Part shown: positions 29,420 through 39,119 of the stretch, in pieces
Layout of the letters: the number at the start of each line of letters is the position of its first letter
Position numbering within the stretch: position 1 is the first letter of the stretch
From: Streptomyces leeuwenhoekii
Lineage (GTDB): Bacteria; Actinomycetota; Actinomycetes; Streptomycetales; Streptomycetaceae
Direction: 5' to 3'
NCBI RefSeq assembly: GCF_001013905.1
Contig: NZ_LN831790.1
Location: forward strand, 7,206,001-7,270,000
Length of the DNA stretch: 64,000 nucleotides
Made by a program: the position numbers and the translations under genes
Notes under the pieces: model-generated
Seen by the model: the letters and a program-made list of their open reading frames with translations, nothing else
Told to the model about the DNA's origin: nothing
Database searches by the model: none

Positions 29420-29696
29420 AGAACGTCAGTGTCACAGTGAGTGCCTGCAACGCTCGCATCGTACGCTCGGTGCCGACCGTCGGTGGTGCTTGACCGGCGG
29501 TGTCGGTAGTGGCTTCGAGGACGCGGTGAGCGGGTCCGCTCGCGATAGCGACGGACAGGAGCACGCCGAGCCGGTCGCACCTGCGGCGAGCACGCGAGAC
29601 CACGCTGATCGCCGTGTTTGTCGTGGCCTCGTGATCCAGAGCGATGACTACGGGCGCCGACGTGTACGTCACAACGATGTGACCGATCTCCCTCAA
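29420..29696 (-). other. Possible STAS-like fragment
   Basis: From an ATG at 29696 the minus strand reads MREIGHIVVTYTSAPVVIAL, then RARRRCDRLGVLLSVAIASG and PAHRVLEATTDTAG. This resembles the end of STAS-type anti-anti-sigma proteins. The frame then runs on antisense to secreted protein B without a proper stop, so I treat it as a possible remnant only. Confidence 0.3.
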
Positions 29697-29825
29697 CTGA
29701 AAGGCCTTACGGCCGATGCCCGGATCGTCGTTCGTGCACGCACCAGCCGGCGAACGCCCAGCGCCACGCCCGCGAGAGCCGCGGCAGTCCCAGCCTTCCG
29801 TAAGGCGGTGGGAGCAGAACGGTTC

Positions 29826-30665
29826 TCACTTCTGTCTCTGCTCCGCGGTGCGGTAGCGGCGCGCCATGCGGGCACCGGAACCGTTGCGCACCTCGAGTTC
29901 CGCAGCCGCCAACCGGGCAACCGCTTCCGGTTCGGCAAGGCCGGGCACGCACACCACTTCGCCCGCTTCCAGTCCGGCGAGGGAGGCGGCGACCACGTCG
30001 GCCGGTGGCATGCCGCCCTCGTCGTGGATCCGGGCCTCGCCACTGACCGGGGCATCCCCGGTGGCGAGGTGGAACTCGGTCGCGGTGAGTCCCGGGCAGA
30101 CGACCTGGATGCGTAGAGGAGTGTCGGCCAGTTCGGCTGCCAGGGTTCTGGTGAAGACCACCGCGTATCCCTTGGTGCCCGCGTATACGGCCCGCTGCGG
30201 GAGGGGGCCGGGCGGCAGGTCGCCGGCGAACGCCAGCAGCGAGGCCACGTTGACGACGGCGCCCCGGCCGCGTCCCAGCATGCCGGGGACCGCGGCGCGA
30301 GTGAGTACCGTCAGGGCCACGACGTTCACATCCAGCACTTTGCCGAGGAGGGCCGGATCGACCTCGGCGAATGGTCCGTAGCCGTTGATGCCGGCGTTGT
30401 TCACCAGCAGGTCGACGTCGCTGCCGGAGACCCGCTCCGCGACCCGGACAAGATCCGCCGGCTGGGCGAGGTCCGCCACCAGTGTCTCGACCCCCGTCCC
30501 GCTGTCCTCGCGCAGTTGCTCCGCAAGCGCTCCGAGCCGCTCGGCCCGCCGGGCGACCAACACCAGGTTCCAGTCGCGTTCGGCCAGCCGGGTGGCGTAC
30601 TCCCTGCCGATTCCCGAGGAAGCCCCGGTCACGAGAGCTGTGCCAGGTGTCTCGTGCGATGTCAT
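29826..30665 (-). CDS. Short-chain dehydrogenase/reductase
   Basis: 279 residues, ATG at 30665. Classical SDR: nucleotide loop TGASSGIG (residues 14-21), NNAGI, and a catalytic set with serine in NVASLLAF and YAGTKGYAV (Tyr-x3-Lys). The Arg-rich stretch VARRAERL after beta-2 suggests NADP(H). The C-terminal 40 residues extend past the Rossmann fold and end RRYRTAEQRQK. The substrate is unknown. It is transcribed away from the phosphatase gene that starts 185 bp upstream. Confidence 0.9.
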   Translation of the reverse strand: MTSHETPGTALVTGASSGIGREYATRLAERDWNLVLVARRAERLGALAEQLREDSGTGVETLVADLAQPADLVRVAERVSGSDVDLLVNNAGINGYGPFAEVDPALLGKVLDVNVVALTVLTRAAVPGMLGRGRGAVVNVASLLAFAGDLPPGPLPQRAVYAGTKGYAVVFTRTLAAELADTPLRIQVVCPGLTATEFHLATGDAPVSGEARIHDEGGMPPADVVAASLAGLEAGEVVCVPGLAEPEAVARLAAAELEVRNGSGARMARRYRTAEQRQK

Positions 30666-30850
30666 GCGTCCGATCCTTCCGCCGCGGGGCTGGACCGCTC
30701 GATGGGCAGTGCCAGGAGTTGTTCCGCGATCACCCGCCGGGTGTCCGGCGCCCTGTGGGCGAAACGCCGCGAGCCCGTCGCCCCACCCTGCCCGGGCACG
30801 ACGCGGCGGTGCACACTCCTGGGGTGCGCGCCCAGTTCAGGGAGGCTCTT

Positions 30851-32091
30851 GTGAAGCGTGACCGGATCGGACTGGCCGAGGTGCTGGCCGCGGCGGCTGC
30901 CGCGCCGGTGCGCTCCCTCGATGGCGTAGCGCACAATCTGCGCGAGCGGTTCGAAGCGTTACGTGTCGTGCCTGTTCCGTGGACGTCGTCGGTCGGCGAC
31001 TGCTGCGGGTCCACGAGGAGAAGGCGGCACCACAGGAGCACGGCGACGACCAGGTGCCCCTGGTCGGCAGTGTCTGCGACGGGGCCCTGCGCACCCGGAA
31101 ACCGGTGCTGGTAGCGGATGGCGCACAGGAGCAGCGGGTGCTTGCCGCGGTCACCAACCGCGGCGACTCCGTCGGGGTCCTGGAGCTCTATCTCGTCCAT
31201 GTCGCCCAGGACGTGCTGGAGCAGGTCGAAGAGGCGGCGCACGCACTGGCCTACATCATCGTCACCGACCGCCGCTTCACCGATCTCTACCACTGGGGCA
31301 GCCGAACCGCCACGGTCACCCTGGCGGCGGAGATACAGCGCCAGCTCCTGCCCTCGGCCCCCTCCTGCGAGGCCCCCGAATTCGCCCTCGCGGGCGCCTT
31401 GGTCCCGGCTTCCGACATCGCCGGTGACACCTACGACTACAGCTGCGACGAGGACACCCTGCACGTGTCGATCACCGACGCCATGGGGCACGACGTCGAC
31501 GCCTCCCTCATGGCCACCCTCCTGGTCAACGCCTCCCGCGGCGCCCGACGCGCCGGCGCCGGCCTCGCCGAACAGGCCCGCCAGGCCCACCGGGCCCTGC
31601 TCGATCACGGCCGCCGTACCTTCGCCACCGGACAGTTCCTGCGCATCGCCCTGGACGGGACCGGCGCCCAGCTCGTCAGCGCCGGCCACCTCTGGCCGCT
31701 GCGGCTGCGCGACGGCGCGGTCGACGAAATCCCGCTGCACATCAATCCTCCGTTCGGTGTCCCCGCGCAGAGCGCCTACCAGATACAGGACCTCGACCTG
31801 CGTCCCGGCGACCGCCTCGTGCTCTACACCGACGGCATGCAGGAACGCCAGGCAGAAGCCGTCGACCAGCCCGGCCTCATCCGCGACACCGCCACCGAGC
31901 ACCCTCGCGAGGCCGTGCACGCCATGGTCACCGCGGTCACCGAAGCGTGCAAAAGCCATGTGAGAGACGACGCAACCGTCCTGTGCCTGGACTGGCACGG
32001 ACCTCGCCCCGGCGGCCGCAGCTCGAACCCGCGGACGCTTGACCCGACCGCGCGACCCGACCACTCGCTCCCGCGCCGACCGACGACGTGA
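30851..32091 (+). CDS. SpoIIE-type PP2C serine/threonine phosphatase, probable frameshift near the N-terminus
   Basis: GGAGG (30841-30845) precedes a GTG at 30851, and that frame starts [20 protein letters not shown]. The phosphatase body lies one frame over from about 30979 ([18 protein letters not shown]) to the stop at 32091, so an indel near 30950-30980 is likely. A start at GTG 30979 would give 370 residues. The body has a degenerate GAF-like region (about 25-90) and a PP2C domain: [59 protein letters not shown] and [11 protein letters not shown] with the metal-binding aspartates. Such proteins dephosphorylate anti-anti-sigma factors in Rsb-like switches. The usual kinase or STAS partners are not next to it. 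Confidence 0.85.
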
Positions 32092-32295
32092 GCCCGCCCG
32101 CACTCGCGCAGCGGCACCGGAGCGCGTGAGACCGCGCGGGCAGCCACGGGATGCGGCACACGCCGTGGCCGTGCGAGCGATGACCGTGTACGCCGTAGGG
32201 TTGAGAGGTACGGGCGTCTGGCAGTAGTGCGCCGCGGGGAACTGTCATGCCCGGCGATGTTGTCGACCGGGCCCTAGGAAACACGGAGTGCAGCG

Positions 32296-33456
32296 GTGGT
32301 GCGAGTGGAGCTCGGGGCTGCGGTGTCCATGGCGCGGGAGATCGCCGAGGAGGTCCTGGCTCCGGAGGCTGCGGCCGTGGACGAGGAGCTGAGATGGCCG
32401 GAGAAAGGTATGGCCGCGCTGCGGGCCGGGCTGGGCGGGCTGGTGGTGCCGGCCGAGTGCGGGGGGATGGGGCATGGGCTGCTGGCGGTGGCGCAGGTAG
32501 GTGAGGCGACGGGGCGCGCCTGTGCCTCGACGTCGATCTGCTTCGGTATGCACCTCGTCGGTTCGGCGGTGATCGCCGCGAAAGCCAGCCGCCGACAGCA
32601 GGAGCATTATCTGAAGCCGATCGCGGCCGGTGAGCACCTGACGACCCTGGCCCTGTCCGAGCCGGGGACGGGCGGGGAGTTCTGGCTGCCGCAGACCCGT
32701 ATGGAGCGTGTCGGGGAGAGCCGGTTGCGGCTGACCGGAGCGAAGAGCTTCGTGACCAATGCCGGCCATGCGGATTCCTATGTCCTGTCCACCTTGGCCG
32801 CCGGGCCGGGGAAGCCACCGGGACAGTTCTCCTGCACGGTGGTCGACGCCACCGTGCCGGGACTGGAGTGGGGGCCGCCGTGGCGCGGCTTCGGTATGCG
32901 CGGCAACGCCTCACGCGGACTGGAGCTGCGAGGAGCCGAGATCGCCGACTGGTGCCTGCTGGGAGAGGAGGGCGATGAGATCTGGTACGTCTTCAACGTC
33001 GTCGCGCCCTATTTCCTGATGGCCATGGCCGGCACCTACCTCGGTGTCGCCGCGGCGGCCTTGGAGGAGGCCCGTGCCCACCTGCTGCGGCACAAAGGGG
33101 CGCGTGCGGGCCGGTCTGCTGCCGGGCAGCCGGTCGTGCAGCACCGTCTGGGCACCATGTGGGCGCGCGTGGAACGCACTCGACGGCTGATCTACCATGC
33201 CGCCGCCGAGGCCGAGATCGGCGCACCGGAGGCTCTGCTGGGGCTGGCCTCGGCCAAAGCCGAGGTGGCCGAGGCCGCCGAGGCCACGGTCAACGACGCT
33301 CTTACTCTGGTCGGCGGGATCGGCTATGGTGAGCGGTCATCCCTGCACCGGCTGCTGCGCGATGCCCGCGCCGCGCACGTGATGTCCCCGGTGACCGATC
33401 TGCTGCGGGTGTGGACCGGCCGAGCCCTGCTCGACGAACCGCTGCTCGAGGGGTGA
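32296..33456 (+). CDS. Acyl-CoA dehydrogenase family protein
   Basis: 386 residues from GTG at 32296. N-terminal helical domain (AREIAEEVLAPEAAAVDEEL), middle beta domain with LALSEPGTGGEF and LTGAKSFVTNAGHADSYVLS, and C-terminal helical bundle ending with VGGIGYGERSSLHRLLRDAR. The usual catalytic glutamate position, or its substitute, cannot be placed confidently. It could be a fatty-acyl dehydrogenase or a secondary-metabolite enzyme. The next gene starts 4 bp after its stop, so the two are translationally coupled. Confidence 0.88.
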   Translation: MVRVELGAAVSMAREIAEEVLAPEAAAVDEELRWPEKGMAALRAGLGGLVVPAECGGMGHGLLAVAQVGEATGRACASTSICFGMHLVGSAVIAAKASRRQQEHYLKPIAAGEHLTTLALSEPGTGGEFWLPQTRMERVGESRLRLTGAKSFVTNAGHADSYVLSTLAAGPGKPPGQFSCTVVDATVPGLEWGPPWRGFGMRGNASRGLELRGAEIADWCLLGEEGDEIWYVFNVVAPYFLMAMAGTYLGVAAAALEEARAHLLRHKGARAGRSAAGQPVVQHRLGTMWARVERTRRLIYHAAAEAEIGAPEALLGLASAKAEVAEAAEATVNDALTLVGGIGYGERSSLHRLLRDARAAHVMSPVTDLLRVWTGRALLDEPLLEG

Positions 33457-33460
33457 AGCG

Positions 33461-35536
33461 GTGGACCACAGCCTGCCCCTGTTGCTCCTGGTCGACGTCC
33501 TGCGGCAGACGGCCTCCACCATCACCGCCGAGCTGGCCGAAGCTGCCGAGATCCTCCAGAGCACCGCCGAGGACGCGCCGGCCCATACCGGCGGCACGCC
33601 CGGCCTGCGCCGGCCCACGGTGGTGGTACTGGGAGAGACGGTCGCGGCGCCGGTCGGCGTCGTCCACTCCCTGCGCCCGCACTCCGCGGACCTGGCGGTC
33701 GTCGTGACGGCCACCCCCGCCACGGAGGCCACGCTCGCCGCGCTCCCACTCCTGTTCTCCTCCGATGCCGTTCGCCGTGTGGAGGCCGGCGCGACAGCGC
33801 GGCGGATCACCCATGTGGTGAGCGAGTTGCTGCAGCACCTCAGCCGCCGCCAAGCGCACGCCGTGGCGCAGGCCGCGGCCCAACAGCGGTTGTCCTCGAG
33901 CACCTCGATCGACCGGCAGCTGGGGGAGCGGCTGCTGGGACAGTTCCTGGCCCAGGCCCCGATCGGTGTGCTCATGCTGGACGGCGACGCGGTGATCGCC
34001 TGGAACCAGCGAGCCGCCGACGTGCTGGATCTGACCGAGCCGGACTCGGTGCGCCGGCCTGTGACCGACCTGTTCCCCGAAGACCAGCGCACCGCGCTGC
34101 ACTGCCACCTGACCGCCCCCGGGCAACGCCGGAACGCCGAACCCGACGCGGTCTTCGAACGCGTCCGCGGCGATGGCACCTCTCAGGCCCTGCGCGTGGC
34201 TGTCCGGCATGTCCTGGACACCGAGGGGCGCAGTCGCACCCTCGTTCTGACCGAGGATGTCACCGACCGCCTGTATGCCCAGCGCAAACTGGCTGAACGC
34301 ACCGGCCACGCCCTGCTCACCGCCGAAGTCGCCGCCGCCATGACGGCGCCGGGGCCACTGGACCAACGCCTGCACAGGTGCCTGCGTGCCGCCACCGAGC
34401 GCCTGGGCGTCGACCGCCTCTGTATCTGGGGCCTGAACACCCGCGGCGAGCTGGTCCACGCCGTCTGCACCGAGGACGGCGCCGAATCCCCCGACACCTC
34501 CTTCTGTAAGACGACTCAACGCGCCCTGGTGGAACAGGTCGTCGCGGCAGGCCGCCCGCACCTGGACGTCCCGCCCAAAACCGACCCGCACGACTCCCAA
34601 CCCCAAGACGGCTGCGGCTCGTTCGCAGCCTTCCCCCTCGTCTCCGGCGGTGAGCTGCTCGGCGTGCTGTCGCTGACCACGCACTTGGCGCTGCCCGGCT
34701 CCGTCCTGAGCACCTTGGAGAACATCGCCGACCAGATAGCCGTCGGCACGCAACAGGACCGCCTGCTCAACCGCCTCAGCGAGGCAACCCGTGCCCTCGA
34801 ACGTCCCCTGCTCCCACCCAGACTGCCCGACCTGCCCGGCTTCGACCTCGCCGCCAGCTACGCCCCCTTCAGCCGGGGCCTGCACATCGGCGGTGACTTC
34901 TACGACGCCTTCACCGCTCCCGACGGCCGACACGTCCTCGCCCTCGGGGACGTGTGCGGGAAGGGCCCCGACGCGGCCGCCATCACCGGCCTGGTCCGCC
35001 ACACCCTGTGGGCCGGCGCCCAGCACACCAGTGACCCCGCCCACGTCCTGGACCTGGTCAACAACGCGCTGCGCCGTCAGAACGCCCCCTTCTGCACCCT
35101 CGTCTACGTGGTGATCGACACCACCCACACCCCCGCCCGGCTCAGGATCGCCAGCGCCGGCCACCCTGCTCCGCTTCTGCGTCGGGCGAACGGTGATACG
35201 GCACCGCTGGAGACACGGGGCGCCCTGCTGGGCGTACTGGACACGGCGCACCACCCGGTGACCGAAGTGGAATTCCGACCCGGCGACACCCTGGTGCTCT
35301 ACACCGACGGCTTCACCGAAGGAGCCGGCGCCGCGCACCAGCGCGAGTTCGAAGACCTCGCTGCCATCCTCGCTTCCCTGTCACCGGCCGGTGCATCAGC
35401 CTCCGCCGAGTACGTGGCCACCGCCCTGATGGACGACGCCCGCCGCTGGTGGGGCGAACGGTTGCGCGACGACCTTGCCGTCCTGGCGCTGACAGCCCTG
35501 CCGACCACGACCGGCGCTCCCCCGCCCGCTGCGTGA
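33461..35536 (+). CDS. PAS-GAF-SpoIIE (PP2C) phosphatase
   Basis: 691 residues from GTG 33461. Residues 1-150 form an Ala/Leu-rich region with no clear domain. PAS about 160-275 (APIGVLMLDGDAVIAWNQRA). GAF about 285-430 (CLRAATERLGVDRLCIW). PP2C/SpoIIE about 465-690 with LERPLLPPRLPDLPGFDL, HIGGDFYDAF, LGDVCGKGPDAAAITG, SAGHPAPL, LVLYTDGFTEGAG and RDDLAVLAL; the metal aspartates are present. This architecture senses a small molecule or redox state and controls sigma-factor partner switching. Coupling to an acyl-CoA dehydrogenase is unusual and may link a metabolic signal to the switch. Confidence 0.92.
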   Translation: MDHSLPLLLLVDVLRQTASTITAELAEAAEILQSTAEDAPAHTGGTPGLRRPTVVVLGETVAAPVGVVHSLRPHSADLAVVVTATPATEATLAALPLLFSSDAVRRVEAGATARRITHVVSELLQHLSRRQAHAVAQAAAQQRLSSSTSIDRQLGERLLGQFLAQAPIGVLMLDGDAVIAWNQRAADVLDLTEPDSVRRPVTDLFPEDQRTALHCHLTAPGQRRNAEPDAVFERVRGDGTSQALRVAVRHVLDTEGRSRTLVLTEDVTDRLYAQRKLAERTGHALLTAEVAAAMTAPGPLDQRLHRCLRAATERLGVDRLCIWGLNTRGELVHAVCTEDGAESPDTSFCKTTQRALVEQVVAAGRPHLDVPPKTDPHDSQPQDGCGSFAAFPLVSGGELLGVLSLTTHLALPGSVLSTLENIADQIAVGTQQDRLLNRLSEATRALERPLLPPRLPDLPGFDLAASYAPFSRGLHIGGDFYDAFTAPDGRHVLALGDVCGKGPDAAAITGLVRHTLWAGAQHTSDPAHVLDLVNNALRRQNAPFCTLVYVVIDTTHTPARLRIASAGHPAPLLRRANGDTAPLETRGALLGVLDTAHHPVTEVEFRPGDTLVLYTDGFTEGAGAAHQREFEDLAAILASLSPAGASASAEYVATALMDDARRWWGERLRDDLAVLALTALPTTTGAPPPAA

Positions 35537-35564
35537 CGGCAACCGACCGGCTGCGTCAGCGCTT

Positions 35565-36277
35565 TGACGATGTTGTAGCAGTAGACGAGTTCGCCGGCGC
35601 TGGCGTGCCCGGAGACGTGCACCTTGGCGTTGCCCTTGTGGACCACGTGGGCACCCCACCGGGTCAGTCCGTTGATCACCCGGTAGATGGCGTTCTCGTT
35701 GCCGGGGATGAGGGAGCTGGCGAGCAGGACGGTGTCGCCCTCGCCGATGCGGATCGAAGTCGCCGGTGTGCAGCACCATCCCGGCGCGGGTGCGGATCGC
35801 GACCGCGAGGCTGTCCGGGATGGAGTGGTTGACCGCGACGAACTCGCAGTCGAAGGGTCCGAAGCCGCGCCGGTCGCCCTCCCGCACCCGCACCGTGCGC
35901 GGCCGGATGCCGTGTTCCTTCAGCTTGGCCTCCAGGAAGGCCAGCGTCAGCTTGGAGCCGACGACGGGAATGTCGGACCGCTCGCGCAGCAGGTACGGCA
36001 CGCCGCCGATGTGGTCCTCGTGGCCGTGGGTGAGGACCACGGCCACGACGTCGTCCAGCCGGTCCCGGATCGAGGTGGAGTCCGGCAGGATCACGTCCAC
36101 GCCGGGCTGGGTCTCCTCGGGGAAGAGCACGCCGCAGTCGACGATGAGCAGCTTGCCGGCGTGCTCGAACACGGTCATGTTGCGGCCGATCTCACCCAGG
36201 CCGCCCAGGGCAACGACCCGCAGCCCTCCTTCGGGAAGCGGTGGGGCGGCTTTCAGTTCGGGGTGCGGATGACTCAT
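35565..36277 (-). pseudogene. RNase J remnant with internal deletion
   Basis: From the ATG at 36277 (MSHPHPELKAAPPLPEGGLR) the protein matches the start of Streptomyces RNase J: GGLGEIGRNMTVFEHAGKLL, the metal motif THGHEDHIGG and FVAVNHSIPDSLAVAIRT. At GMVLHTGDF (about 35758) it jumps in a new frame to IRIGEGDTVLLASSLIPGNE, which in intact RNase J lies about 150 residues further on. It then runs to VYCYNIVK and ends about 140 residues short. The beta-CASP and C-terminal domains are mostly gone, so it cannot be an active nuclease. RNase J is a core enzyme, so an intact copy must lie elsewhere and this is probably a decayed extra copy. Confidence 0.9.
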
Positions 36278-36447
36278 GTCTCGACGCTGCCCGTAGAGGG
36301 GAACGAGATGATCCATTGCCTCTGATCTCTCCGCGACGGAGCGGGGCGCCCGCAGCGGCTGCCGGGATGACCTGTGACAGCGGGTGAGGCGGCGAGGCAC
36401 CGCCGGGGAAACACCCTGACGGAACCTCGGTGCGGCATACTTTCCCG

Positions 36448-36936
36448 ATGAGTCCACGCACTTCCCCGATCAGCCGTCCGATCACGATACGGAGGGCCGT
36501 CGCGCGGGATGCCAAACGGCTCACGCGGCTCGTGCGTGGCTCAGCCGCCTACGCGGGTAAGTACGCAGCCGCAGTCGCGGGCTACCGGGTCGGTCCTGAC
36601 TACATCGAGGCCCACCGCGCCTTTGTGGCCGTCGGCGCCGACGAGCAGGGCGGCCGGGTCCTCGGGTTCTACTCGCTCGTCCTCGCTCCACCGGAGCTCG
36701 ATCTGCTGTTCGTCGCCGACGAAGTGCAAGGACGGGGTATTGGACGACTGCTCGTGGCGCACATGCAGTCCGAGGCCCGTGCCGCCGGGCTCGATCGTGT
36801 CAAGGTCGTGTCGCATCTTCCCGCCGAGGACTTCTACCACCGTGTCGGTGCGGTGCGGACCGGGACCGCGCTCGCATACCCGCCCGCCGTGCCGTGGGAC
36901 CGTCCCGAATTCGAGTTTCGCATCGCTTCGGCATGA
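36448..36936 (+). CDS. GNAT-family N-acetyltransferase
   Basis: 162 residues from the ATG at 36448. GNAT core: ITIRRAVARDAKRLTRLV at the start, LDLLFVADEVQGRGIGRLLV (acetyl-CoA loop, the QGRGIG variant of Q/RxxGxG/A), and LDRVKVVSHLPAEDFYHRVG (the usual FY..GF end, here FYHRVG). The substrate is unknown. An in-frame upstream ATG at 36430 is less likely. It diverges from the RNase J remnant, with 170 bp between starts. Confidence 0.88.
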   Translation: MSPRTSPISRPITIRRAVARDAKRLTRLVRGSAAYAGKYAAAVAGYRVGPDYIEAHRAFVAVGADEQGGRVLGFYSLVLAPPELDLLFVADEVQGRGIGRLLVAHMQSEARAAGLDRVKVVSHLPAEDFYHRVGAVRTGTALAYPPAVPWDRPEFEFRIASA

Positions 36937-37164
36937 CGCGGTGTGCCGGTTCGCAGAACACCGGCTTCACCTGCATGGCCACCAGAGCTCGGCGCGCGGC
37001 TGCGGACCGTCATGACCACACTGCCGAAGACGTCGGCCGCCCGCCTGCCACGGGGTGCCACAGAGGGGCTCGGCGCCACGGCGCAGAGCCCGCACCGCTT
37101 CTTCTCGCGCCTTGGTGCTCCAGCACGCCCGGCGCCTAACGCTGCCCTGACACGCGGTGTGACT

Positions 37165-37500
37165 TGGAAGGTTCCGGGCCTCATGGTGTGATGCCGTCGG
37201 CTACAGGACTTGCGCGTCCGCGAAGGCAGGCGACCTGACAGCCGGCGTCGCGGGCGCCCGTCAGCGGCAGGGGCGCCGATGGAGGCGGGCTGGTCCACGA
37301 CCACCAGGACCTGGCCGAACTCGTCACGGAGTTCTTGAGAGACGCCCCGCAGCTCGGGTTCGCTGTCGGATAGCTGCTTGTTGAACGATGCCTTCCGGGC
37401 CGGGGTGAGCCCGTGGTCGTGATGTGTGCTCTTGCCGATGACCAGGCCGAGGAAGACACATGCCGTCGATCTCGATCACCGTGTCCCCACATCGTTCGTT
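37165..37500 (-). mobile_element. IS110-family transposase N-terminal remnant
   Basis: In minus-strand order and shifting frames: GDTVIEIDG, VFLGLVIGKSTHHDHGLTPA, then KASFNKQLSDSEPELRGVSQ, then VLVVVDQPASIGAP and DAGCQVACL. This is the RuvC-like DEDD N-terminus of IS110 transposases (CGxDVGKxxH, VVVDQPxxIGAL, ARDAGC). No C-terminal domain is present and frames are broken. Confidence 0.75.
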
Positions 37501-38077
37501 TCCGGTGCCGACCCCAGCGGTGGGTCCGTTCGCGCGCACCCACGGTAGGCAGACCCGGCGCCCTGCGAGTGGCCGGGCACTGCGCCCGAGAGTCCGGAGG
37601 CGGCACCGTGCCTCCACGTAGGCGACGATCGCGAATTCGCCGTGCCGCACGTGGTGTCCCGTAGCCAGGCCGTTAGCGCGCGGTCGTTCCCAGGGGGCCG
37701 CCGCATTCACCTCCACGCTTGACCGAAAGTTTCGAACATCACGCGTGTGATTGCGGTATGCGCCTACTCTGTCTCGTTCCGGATCTCTTGGTCGTTCGTG
37801 TGATAGGTGGATTGACCAGCAAATTCATGCCCACCAAGGCCTCTGCTCGTTACGGATGTGTTTCCGAAAGTCTGTCGAAACTGTTGACAGCGCAATGGAG
37901 TTCTACGAAAACTGTGGGCCACCGAGCGACAGGAGACCGTCGTACCCCTCGCGTCGTGCGACCGGGGATGACGGCCGGTCGTTGCGGCACGACGACGGGG
38001 CGACCCCCGCCGTGTTCCACGCAAGGCCGCGGGCGGCAGAAGCCGCCCGCCCCCCACCGCCTTCATCGGGAGGACGC
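37501..38077. promoter_or_regulatory. Upstream region of the xylanase gene
   Basis: No gene. A palindrome CGAAAGTTTCG at 37724-37734 matches the CGAAA-N-TTTCG box reported upstream of actinobacterial xylanase genes. Related half-sites CGAAAGTCTGTCGAAACTG lie at 37865-37883, directly before a TTGACA at 37884-37889 that could be a -35 element. About 190 bp separate the latter from the start codon, implying a long leader or a second promoter. Confidence 0.55.
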
Positions 38078-38800
38078 ATGCAGCAGGACCGCACGCAGCA
38101 TCAGATCCAGCGGAACCCCGCTCCCTTCAGCGGCTTGAGCCGACGAGGCTTCCTCGGCGGTGCCGGCACGGTCGCGCTCGCCACCGCGTCCGGACTGCTG
38201 CTGCCCGGCACCGCCCACGCCGCCACCACCATCACCACCAACCAGACCGGCTACGACGGGATGTACTACTCGTTCTGGACCGACGGCGGCGGCTCCGTCT
38301 CCATGACGCTCAACGGCGGCGGCAGTTACAGCACCCGGTGGACCAACTGCGGCAACTTCGTCGCCGGCAAGGGCTGGAGCACCGGCGGGCGCAGGACGGT
38401 CCGCTACACCGGCTACTTCAACCCGTCGGGCAACGGTTACGGCTGCCTCTACGGCTGGACGTCCAACCCGCTGGTGGAGTACTACATCGTCGACAACTGG
38501 GGCAGCTACCGGCCCACCGGCGAGTACCGGGGCACCGTCTACAGCGACGGCGGCACGTACGACATCTACAAGACGACGCGGTACAACGCCCCCTCCGTCG
38601 AGGGCACCCGCACCTTCGACCAGTACTGGAGCGTCCGGCAGTCCAAGGTGACCAGTGGCTCCGGCACCATCACCACCGGCAACCACTTCGACGCCTGGGC
38701 GCGCGCGGGCATGAACCTGGGCCAGTTCAGGTACTACATGATCATGGCCACCGAGGGTTACCAGAGCAGCGGGAGCTCGAACATCACGGTCAGCGGCTGA
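38078..38800 (+). CDS. Endo-1,4-beta-xylanase, GH11, Tat-exported
   Basis: 240 residues from the ATG at 38078 with GGGAGG at 38068-38073. Twin-arginine signal SRRGFLGG (21-28), hydrophobic stretch and a likely AHA cleavage near residue 48. The mature part is a single GH11 jelly-roll of about 190 residues: [35 protein letters not shown] and [15 protein letters not shown] (nucleophile Glu134; Asn140 marks the neutral/alkaline-pH subgroup), and [14 protein letters not shown] (acid/base Glu226). There is no carbohydrate-binding module. It hydrolyses xylan outside the cell. The CGAAA-N-TTTCG boxes upstream fit xylose/xylobiose-responsive control. Confidence 0.95.
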   Translation: MQQDRTQHQIQRNPAPFSGLSRRGFLGGAGTVALATASGLLLPGTAHAATTITTNQTGYDGMYYSFWTDGGGSVSMTLNGGGSYSTRWTNCGNFVAGKGWSTGGRRTVRYTGYFNPSGNGYGCLYGWTSNPLVEYYIVDNWGSYRPTGEYRGTVYSDGGTYDIYKTTRYNAPSVEGTRTFDQYWSVRQSKVTSGSGTITTGNHFDAWARAGMNLGQFRYYMIMATEGYQSSGSSNITVSG

Positions 38801-38819
38801 CCTCTGTACGGCGAACGAC

Positions 38820-38858
38820 CGGTTGCGGGCCCCGCCCTCCTGACGGGTCCCGCAACCG
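38820..38858. terminator. Terminator hairpin after the xylanase
   Basis: CGGTTGCGGG (38820-38829) pairs with CCCGCAACCG (38849-38858), a perfect 10-bp stem about 20 bp after the stop. Confidence 0.85.
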
Positions 38859-39119
38859 TGGCGAAGACGCCACCGCGGAATGGGTCGACCGGTTCGCTGG
38901 CGGGCGCTGCGCCACCAGGGCGTGACGCGGCAGCGAGGGCGCGCCTGCTGGCTCGAGCGGTGATCCGAGTCGAGTCAAGAGCCACGCACGGGCGCAGATG
39001 CCCGGTGAGGACCGTACGACGATCGATGTGCGCTTCGTCTTCCGTCCCGCCAGGGGACGACTCGCACACCACTCACGTTCACCCCGGTGCCCTCGGACAG
39101 GGGCTCCGCACCCAGCCCG

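Noticed and set aside
28329..29696. A 455-residue minus-strand frame over secreted protein B
   Set aside because: Most of it is antisense of the secreted gene with low-complexity composition; only its first 90 residues (29420-29696) look possibly real.
33302..35338. A 678-residue minus-strand frame opposite the PAS-GAF-SpoIIE phosphatase
   Set aside because: It has no recognisable domain, while the plus strand shows ordered PAS, GAF and PP2C motifs.
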